Source: Phyto melanocephala (taxonomy: Eukaryota; Arthropoda; Insecta; Diptera; Rhinophoridae). Taken from it: a stretch of DNA of 64,000 nt. Below the pieces are notes generated by a model. It saw only the letters and a program-made list of their open reading frames with translations, searched no databases and had not been told where the DNA came from. Shown piece by piece: positions 55,898-64,000 of this stretch. Where the stretch lies: the NCBI GenBank assembly GCA_941918925.1, contig OW799234.1, forward strand, positions 74,978,543-75,042,542, given 5' to 3'. Every line of letters begins with the position of its first letter. Position 1 is the first letter of the stretch. A program made the position numbers and the translations under genes.

Positions 55898-56610
55898 ACA
55901 AGTAACAGTGCTATATTCGGCCGTGCCAAATCTTATATACCCTTCACAACGTGTAGTCATGCAATAACAATTGTTTGTATCACCATTCATCCCATATAAA
56001 ATACGTGCATAAGTACACGTTAGAATAAATGTGGCATCGAATCCCAGCTGAGCCAAAAAAATTTTATTTTATTTTATTTTATTTAATATATTATTTATAT
56101 TTTATTATTTTTTTTATATTTTTTTTAAATTTTTTTAAAATTTTTTTTTGCAGTTTTTTTTTTTTATTATTTTTTTCTTATTTTTAATATTTTTTTTTTG
56201 TAATTTTTTTTGTTTGGTATGTTTTTTACATGTATGTATGTATGTATGTTGTTGTTGTAATTGTGTAAAAAAAACGAGGTGGGCGTGGTTTTTTGCTCAT
56301 ATCTCAGAAAGTTATGAAGCGATTGTGCTGAATTTCAATAGCGATTCATTCCTGGATATTTCCAAGAGATTGATACCATATACAGATCTGAGGAACATAT
56401 AGTTGCTTCTAAAAGTTGATTTCAACCAACACACGGACAGACAGGCAGACGGATAGACGGACAGACGGTCAGGGCTTAATCGACTCCTCTATTCATAAGC
56501 TTTCAGAAAATATATACTTTATGGGGTCGGAAATGAAAATTGTAGAAATTACAAACGGAATGACAAAGCTATATATACCCTTGTGAACCACTGGTGAAGG
56601 GTATAATAAA
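55898..56610 (+). mobile_element. TATACCC repeat copy M12b, short form
   Basis: ACAAGTAACAGTGCTATATT start, GGCATCGAATCCCAGCTGAG then T-tract (56060-56215), RGAC run at about 56435-56470, and TATACCC..AAGGGTATA end. Nearly the same as M9 and head to tail with M12a. Confidence 0.85.
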
Positions 56611-59600
56611 TGAAAAGGAAAGAAAAATAAATAAATAAATATAAGAATATCGAAAACTTAACAAGGATTTATTTTATTGCGTTTAAAGCTTCTAAAGAGT
56701 GAGTGTAATAGTGCCGAGCTAAAAACAGTTAGAACAACATACAGAAACAAATTTAAATAATACTTTAATAAAAATGTTTAAGATTTTTCAGAAAAAAAAT
56801 AATTAAAAAGAAAGCTCTTCTCCACAAAGTGAAACAAAGGGTCTTTTAAAGCCCGTTGTTTGAAACGAGTGCGTAAGCTCTTGCTATATATCCCAACGCG
56901 TATAGAAAATATATAAGTGCGCAACAGGTTTTGGAGTCAATGTGTCTGATAAAAAAAAAGCTAAGCGAGGCCTTTTATAAGGCCTCCAAACCACTTAGTT
57001 TTACCTCTGGGTAGCATTATGGTTTATGTGTGTGTGTTTATATACTAGAGAATGAGTAAAGTTAAATGGATATTGTTGAGATTTGCATTATACTTACAGT
57101 AGTATTGAGATTATGATATACATATATTTATAACATGAAGGAAGAATATATGTACATAATAAGAGTAAACTTTTAGGGGCATTATAAATATATGCAGATT
57201 ATCAAGATTTACATTCATACATACATAGTGACAGAAAAAAAAATAATAAAAAATAAAAGATTTAAGAGCAAGCACACATACACACACACATGTATATTAT
57301 TAATATAATTTTTCAACAAAGAAATATTTTGAAAAACTTTATAACCATCATCAGCAAATCTTTTGTTATCTGCTAGTGGAAATTATTTAATATACCAATT
57401 CGAAATTATAATAAAAAAATGTACTGCTTTTTTAATATGTGATGAAATAATATAAAAAATTTAGTTTAATTTGAAAATATCTTATAATAGTCTCTTTGCG
57501 TGATAGGCAAATCAAAAATCTTATAAATCGTTTTACACAACAAAAGATTGAGTATTTGTGTTTCTGCTGACTTACATATGGGTTAAACCACTAAAATCAA
57601 CTTAGAAAATTTTGACAGATATAAGGTATATCATAGGATTTGAAAGATTCGAAAATATTGATATCCCTTCCCCACTTACAGGGTATCAATTCTCGTTCTA
57701 TGAAACTAAGAAATGAAAGTTTTTGCGTGTCATATCATATGGTGCCACCATACTCTTTGCTACACAAAAGCTTTTTCATTTAACAGTTTAACAAAACAAA
57801 AGTTGAGTGCAGGTTTAAAGAAATTACCTTTGACATTTCCAAAAAAATCATGAATTTTATTAAATCAAAAGCAATCTGATAACATTTTAAATGGGACCCT
57901 GATGGACTTAGTACCTGTAATACTTGTCCCAAGAATGACTGCTATGTAAGTACAATTTAAAACATTTTGTTTATATTAATTTTTGCCGATTTTTAAGACC
58001 TCATATTTTCGAATACAGATGTGTCAGTGGCCTTAAACTTCGAATATTTCTTAATTCTAATATACACTGTTTTGTAACAAAAATTGCAAAATTCGGCGGA
58101 CGTAAGGTACATTACAGTTTATTTGACATGGAATTACCCATATGCTGTTTACAACCAAATAATTGTTTATTTAACAAGCTCCCATTGTATCGTTTATTTA
58201 AATACAATTTTTGTTTATTTACTTTTAGTTTTAAAAACAACTTTTGTTATGTTGTTTGTACTGTAAAACGTCAATTGATATAAAAGGACAGGCAAGTAAA
58301 AACTCAGTAACCCTGCATTGACACAGGAAAGTATTTTCATGAAATTTCTGTATACGTTTTATAAACAAAAATTCCTATTAAATAGAACATTTATACCATA
58401 GATATTTACAATTATTATTTTACCGCAATCCTGTAAATTTGTGTAAGTTTTATTAGTAGGCAACAGTGTTAAACTATTTGTTGCTTAACTTTCTTGAAAA
58501 CGTTAAAACTTACTTTCTTGAAAACATCGTTAAAATCCGAGCTGAAAGTAAAATTAAATTACTTTCATGTGTAAATACTGGGTGATGGGAAGGTTGATAA
58601 AATCTTTCTGCAAAGTTTCAAAAAGTATTTTAAGGTAATTTTTAGTTAAATTTCTTTAAGAAAATTTGAAAAAAAAATATTTAGTATAAAAATAATAAAT
58701 ATTTCTAATATTGGGAGCAAAAATTACTACAAAAATAAATTTTTGATCTCATAAAAAATTTTTATTTCCCAACCCTGTACGATCAACACATTACTTTAAA
58801 AACATATAAAAAGAAAGTGTATTGTTATAGATAATATTTTAATGGAAATTACCAGCAATCAGCATACAAAACTGTAAACGCATAAAAAATAGTTCATCAC
58901 AACTGGGATTGGGAAGTAATGATTTTTAAAGACTTGTTTCCTTCGTATTTAAAAAATTTTTTATTTAAATCAGTCTATCGGTATTTTTTTTTTAAATCGC
59001 ACTTAAATCAAGTTGTTAACCCAACTGTTTTTGAATTACATATTTTGAAGCCCGGTTTTTAAGAATTCTTTAAATAAGATACTAGAGATATGTCAATTTA
59101 AAACTTTAAAAGCCCTTATTCAATGACCTATTGTAGTTATTCCTAGAAATGCCACGCAGTTTTGCATGTATTTATTATTTACGACACATCGTAATAAATC
59201 AAGAATATTATGGTCAAAGTTATGCTTATATAAAATATATCGTCGCTGCTCTGATGTTATCGACTATGTGACAATTTTTGCAATTTTTTTATTGCATTAT
59301 TTTGAGCCTTTTTTGGTCATACATCTATCCACCAAACCGTTGAAGGATATCTTGATTGGTTTAGATCTAAACCATTGGCGATATGTGTAAATTTAATACT
59401 ATAAAGTAACAAAATGAAATAATTTTTCTGCTCTTTTGACGATTTATGAAACCGACTAGTTTACATTATAATTTGAATGCTCAAATGAATAAAAAATATC
59501 AACTGCCTGTTTATGAAAGTGCGAATAAAATTTTAATTCTTAAAAATAACGTGACCCATGATTCATGTCAAACTGCTTTTTTAATTTTTGTTTAGTATCG

Positions 59601-59944
59601 TTCGGCAAATCATGATGGAAAGACTCACAGTACAGGCTACCATTATACATATCGATGCCTTACTTCCTCAACCTCGTATCTTAAAAAATAAAATTTTTTA
59701 AGAGAGAAAAAAAAAACGGTTCATCTTTTTATACTTCGGTGTTTGGTTAAAAGTTTAAATGCAATTATTAAGGAATTGATTGTATTTATCTATATTAGTA
59801 GTAATAATATACTTATCTTTTTTAGTTAAAGCATAAAACAATCGTTTGATATGAAAAAGTCAAAACCGAATTTTTTAAAGTTACGAGGTTGAGGAAGTAA
59901 GTCATCGTTATTCATTAAAAACAAGAAATAAGAATCTTACCGTA
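56611..59944. other. Spacer without recognised gene
   Basis: A perfect hairpin GAGGCCTT-TTAT-AAGGCCTC sits at 56967-56986, and CA microsatellite occurs near 57275-57292. Open frames at 58084-58266 and 59166-59390 are short, AT-driven and unrecognised. No repeat ends were identified. Confidence 0.5.
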
Positions 59945-60047
59945 AATGACACACCTTATCGCAGTATTTTAACGGACTATGTTCTTCCTGAAATTCATGC
60001 GCATGGCCTCCATGAGCTTCGGTATCAACAAGATGGCGTTTTAAGGA
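59945..60047 (+). pseudogene. Mariner transposase fragment (about 34 codons)
   Basis: NDTPYRSILTDYVLPEIHAH followed by YQQDGVLRT matches the segment around the second catalytic D of DD41D mariners (NGDRYR..LPEIEA..FQQDGAT). Nothing of the rest is visible. A relic only; 60048-60690 after it is unassigned. Confidence 0.7.
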
Positions 60048-60691
60048 CTTAATATCGTGGACATAATACCACATTTTGTAATCGTAAATAAGTACAACTT
60101 TGGACTAGTAAAATTTGTGTCGCATTTAGCTTCAGATACACCATTGGGCATCACCACAATCATACAAAAAAAAATATTCTCTGTCAACTACTTCGACTTA
60201 TTCAATTATTTTGAAATTTTGTATACTCAGCGAATAGAGTGAATATAGAATATAGAGTGAATACAAGATTTATGCAATTAAAGTGTTTATATATAATTTG
60301 GTTATTATAAAAGTAGAAAGTGTCACGCCAACATAAAATAAGTAATATTTTTAGCCAGTTCTAGCTTGCCGAGTTCTATCATACTTTATAAGTAATAAAT
60401 TAAAATACATGGTTGTGATAAACAAATTGGACAGTACCACTCCCTTTACGGAAATACTTTTAGTACGATTTTTTAACTAAATACCAAAATAATTTACAAT
60501 TAAAGAAGCACGCTTTAATAGCAATTTGAAATTAAACAAAAATATTAATTCTTATTTCAGTCATAATATTTATTCTACAAGATTATTTAACGGTAATTAA
60601 AAGGTAATTACATATTATGGTATAAAAGTACTACAAAAAGTTTGTGATGATGGCATCAGACAATTCGACATAACTTGCTTATGCTTAAGTA

Positions 60692-60905
60692 CACGCAAAG
60701 AAAAATCATGTTTACGACATGATCACGATGGCCATATTATTAGTCACTAGGAAAAAAATCATAAACTTTAAGAGGGAGGTAAAGATAGCAATTCCTTCAT
60801 GATCACTGAATCACTATCTTTGGCCTATGTGGACCTATACCTATGTATGTGTTGAAGAAAAGTATTATCAGATTCGCCGCAGCCAAACATAGCACTCTTA
60901 CTGTT
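60692..60905. mobile_element. MITE-A end plus inverted TATACCC left end
   Basis: CACGCAAAGAAAAATCATGT and TTACGACATGATCACGATGG (60692-60730) are a MITE-A terminus. At 60868-60905, GATTCGCCGCAGCCAAACAT and AGCACTCTTACTG are the complement of a TATACCC repeat start (AGTAAGAGTGCTATGTTTGG). Both are fragments, the second on the minus strand. Confidence 0.65.
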
Positions 60906-61329
60906 TTTTTATTCTAGTTTGTTAACACAAATCAATTATTTCATTTACAAAATGTACAAGATTCGTATGAAAATCTGGTTACTGCGGAGATAGTAAGTGT
61001 CTTAAAATTAGGATGTAAGAAGAAACGCTCTAAAAATAAATAAGATACTATCTTGAGACTGAATTCTGAATAGTATTTTTACGCACTCCACACGACACCG
61101 TTAAAGCGTAGATATTAAAAAGCTGCACAAGCATATAGAAAATGTCTAACAAGCAATCTTACTAAAATTTATAATGTGTGTGTATTACTTCCTCATTACA
61201 AAATAAATACTGGCAAAAATATGTGTTTTGCTTTACGATAACAAAATATTTAAATAAATAGAACAGCGTTAATATAAAATAAAACTGAGTCGGAACAAAT
61301 ATGATATAAAACATTAAAACTAAAATATC

Positions 61330-61672
61330 GTCGGCTTAATATGCAAGCCTGCTAAATCCATTTTTAATTTTATTGAGATTTTGAAGCCCTTGTGGTAGAG
61401 AAAGATACGCCTCGCCGACCAGCATGTAGTTTTTCTTAAATTTAAGTCTTGAAGTGTGTAAAAGGTTTGATAAAAAACCGTCAAATTATTTCAACTCAAT
61501 TAATACGATTTTTATTTTTGTAGATTGTAGTCTTACATAAAAAAGAATATAAAATAAACCAACTATATTTTTGGCTTTCCTCTCAAACTACAAATATGAA
61601 ATATAAGAAGTTTTTTGTCTCCCTTGTAAAATTTGCTGAAAGAGAGTTAGCAGGTTTGCATAATAAGCCGAC
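61330..61672. mobile_element. 343-bp MITE with about 26-bp inverted ends
   Basis: Left GTCGGCTTAATATGCAAGCC TGCTAA pairs with the complement of the right end (GTCGGCTTATTATGCAAACC TGCTAA) with a few mismatches. The target duplication is unclear (TAT(C/A)?). The interior is non-coding. 60906-61329 and 61673-62891 beside it show nothing recognisable. Confidence 0.75.
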
Positions 61673-62891
61673 TATATAACAAATAAGAAACACATACTTG
61701 AATGTTCTGTTGTATTCGATGTTGTTGGTTTGGTTTACAGTTTCATTATTTCAGTTTTGCTTTTTGTTTTGATAATCTTCTTTGTTTGAAAACACAAATA
61801 CTACGAGTAATAAATAAATTCATTTAGTAAGAGCTATTTTTGGTTTTTTAATTACGTCATTCCTTATGTAATTTTCCCGATATTCATTTGAGATATTATA
61901 AATCTTTGTAGATAGAAAAGTCGATTTAGCTTAGTCTGTTATTTCGTCTATATGGATTCGTATGTAGTATCAATTTATGGCAAATAAATTTGATAATTTC
62001 GGTACTGCAAATCAACAAATTCGATGCATTATCGGCTGAGAAATAATCAAAAACCACTTATGCCTCAAAAAATCAGTATTTTTAGCCTTCAGAATACTTC
62101 TTGACAGACATTTTAAGATATACATATGTATAAGAACATTAATGTAATATTGGCTCCATCAGTCCAGTATACGAAGAAAGACAATAGCCAAAAAAAAAAA
62201 ATAATTATAAACATAATAAAAAAAATGTTCGCTGATACATACTTTTGTATGTACATTTGGTAGTTTTTATATTTTTTTCTCGCAAATTCCAATTTTAAAG
62301 TACAGTGGTATGAAAAAGTAAGCTCACAGATTTTTAAAAAAATTTAGTTACAAAAATTGTTTTGGTTTTTTAAAATGTAAAAAAATGCAGTTCACACTGA
62401 GTTTGCTGTTTTTTAGTTAAAAGAAAAAATTAGCGTAAAGATTTCCATTAAAATTTAATACAAGTAATTTTTTTTCGGTGTAAAAAACTAATAAAAATGC
62501 AGTAACACTGAATTTATTATTTTTTCCTTGTTAAAATGGAAAATTTTCAATAAATTTTGCAGTTTTAAAATAGACTTTTTAAAAATAAAATATTTTTCTT
62601 ATTCCATCATTATTTTTTTACGCACTGTGTTTGAATAAATATCGACACAGCCGCTAAGTATGTGCACTCGTCACTGTCTCATGAACGTCTAAATTAAGGA
62701 GCATTAAAATAAAATAGGTGGGGTTTTAAGAATTGTTTGATGAAGTGGGCATTTATGATGTACACGATGACATGCCCTGAATCAACATCAGTAACAGCAA
62801 GTCTAAATAAGAGTTTAAGGAAAACCTGTTTCAAAAGCAACTTATATGTGTCCATAGTTGTATATTTACAATTATGTGAAGGTTATAAGTA

Positions 62892-63839
62892 ATGGGTGAT
62901 TCAAGTAGAGATACTTTTTTCAATAGCTTTTTTTGACAGATCACGTGTGCATCGTGTCATGCTGTCATGTTTTATTTATTTAGCATTGTTTGGCATTTCA
63001 TAATTGAAATACTTACTCCTGAACAACGTTTACAAATCGTTTAACTTTATTACGAAAATTCACGTTATGTGAGGAATGTGTTTCGTGCACTTCGTTCAAT
63101 TTATTAGACAAATTTTGCTCAGCTATGAGGCCCATTTCTTGCTCAATGGGTATGTAAACAAACAAAATTGCCGCATTTGGGACGAAGAGCAACCTAAAGA
63201 GTTTCAAGAACTGCCACTTCATCCAGAAAAACAACGGTTTGGTATGGTTTGGGGGCCGGTGATATCATCGGTTCATATTTCTTTAAAAATGATGTCGGTG
63301 CGAACGTTACCATTAATGGCGACCCTTATCGTAATATTGTAACCGACTGTTTGTTGCCTGAAATTGAAGCTCGTGATCTCGGCAACATTTCATTTCAGCA
63401 AGACGGCGCCACTTCCCACACATCGCGTCAATGGATTTATAAAGAGAACACGTCGGTGAGCGCATAATTTCACGTTTTGGGTCGGTCGAATGGCCTCCAA
63501 GATCATGTGATACCACATCATTTGACTTTTTCATGTGGCGATATGGAAAGTCTAAAGTTTATGCGGACAAACACGCTTCGATTCAGGTCTTGGAGGAAAA
63601 CATGACGCGTGTCATTCGCCAGTTACCAGTCGCAATGCTCGAACGAGTCATCGAAAATATTGGACTCAACGGATGGACCAACTGTGACGTAGCAATGGGC
63701 AACGTTTGATAGACATAATCTTCAAAAAATAAATGGCAAAGAATTTTCTTTCAAATGATAATAAGCATTCCCCATTAAATTTGAATTTTCTGTGTTTTTT
63801 TCTTTAAAAAAGTAGGGAACCTCAAAAAGGTTCACGCGT
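62892..63839 (+). pseudogene. DD41D mariner, internally deleted and mutated
   Basis: Flanked by TA (62890-62891, 63840-63841), with a GGGTGATTC-type left end and a diverged inverted right end. Codons start ILTPEQRLQIV (63008), LYYENS, VRNVFRALR. They then jump to QILLSYEAHFLLNGYVNKQN, deleting about 100 or more residues between the helix-turn-helix and the catalytic domain. The first catalytic D is Y (SYEAHF for SDEAHF). DIIGSYFFKNDVGANVTING and ISFQQDGATSHTS (second D) follow after a frameshift, then WPPRSCDTTSFDFFMW with the third D and VYADKHASIQVLEEN to a stop near 63708. Frameshifts near 63250 and 63455 and the D to Y change make it inactive. Confidence 0.85.
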
Positions 63840-64000
63840 TATAAGATAAAGTCTACTTCTTTTGAATATTATAATAATCTAATAATAATGATTTAAATAT
63901 TAGTTTATAGCAATAAGCTCAACTATAATATTAAAAATTAAAAAAAAATTTCGAATTCATTTATACCCAATAAAATTAGTGCTTCAGACAAAGGATGTTG

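Overview
The window looks like nuclear DNA of a higher (calyptrate, blow-fly or house-fly-like) dipteran. It is very A+T-rich and contains no recognisable host gene. Nearly everything that can be named is a transposable element or its remains: Tc1/mariner of the DD41D and DD37E types, piggyBac, Bel-Pao, Jockey-like LINEs, Helitrons, a tRNA-derived SINE, and several small inverted-repeat elements. The host assignment is an inference from the element mix and base composition; no single-copy marker gene is present.

Layout. 1-4.4 kb is unannotated AT-rich DNA. 4.4-6.4 kb holds two non-LTR reverse transcriptase remnants. 7.1-7.8 kb is a TA-flanked inverted-repeat element (MITE-A). 8.6-13.8 kb holds two large copies of an abundant non-autonomous repeat. 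That repeat, called the TATACCC repeat here, begins ACAAGTAAGAGC, carries an ATTCGGC..GCCGAAT hairpin near its left end and a TATACCC..GGGTATA hairpin at its right end. 14.2-15.5 kb has a LINE remnant beside a DD37E mariner. 17.3-19.5 kb is a TATACCC copy holding two Helitrons. 19.7 kb is a SINE with perfect target duplications, and 20.4 kb a fold-back mariner. 21.7-23.5 kb holds a mariner MITE fragment, a TTA-flanked MITE and a Helitron with a helicase remnant. 24.9-27.4 kb has two abutting TATACCC copies, one broken by a mariner and a tandem duplication. 28.1-29.7 kb is an ATAT-flanked element, followed by a Helitron (30.0-30.6) and a piggyBac pseudogene (31-32.4). Smaller MITEs and a Helitron lie at 33-37 kb. 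40.7-47.5 kb is a complete, apparently young Bel-Pao retrotransposon and the only intact long gene. 47.6-56.6 kb is again nested repeats, and 57-64 kb is sparse, ending in an internally deleted mariner.

How it fits together. The elements are stacked, so relative ages can be read. A mariner MITE entered a progenitor of the TATACCC repeat and was then amplified with it (copies at 8.6 and 52.6 kb), while the copy at 51.1 kb keeps the empty site. A TATACCC copy sits in a MITE-A copy at 49.6 kb. A 204-bp MITE sits in the 5' end of a Helitron at 36.9 kb. Five Helitron copies end in CTAG next to T, and four of these also start with TC next to A. One carries the C-terminus of the Helitron helicase, which links the short array-bearing copies to an autonomous parent. 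The Bel-Pao element has identical LTRs by eye, a 5-bp target duplication and a 1731-codon open frame, so it is the best candidate for recent or current activity.
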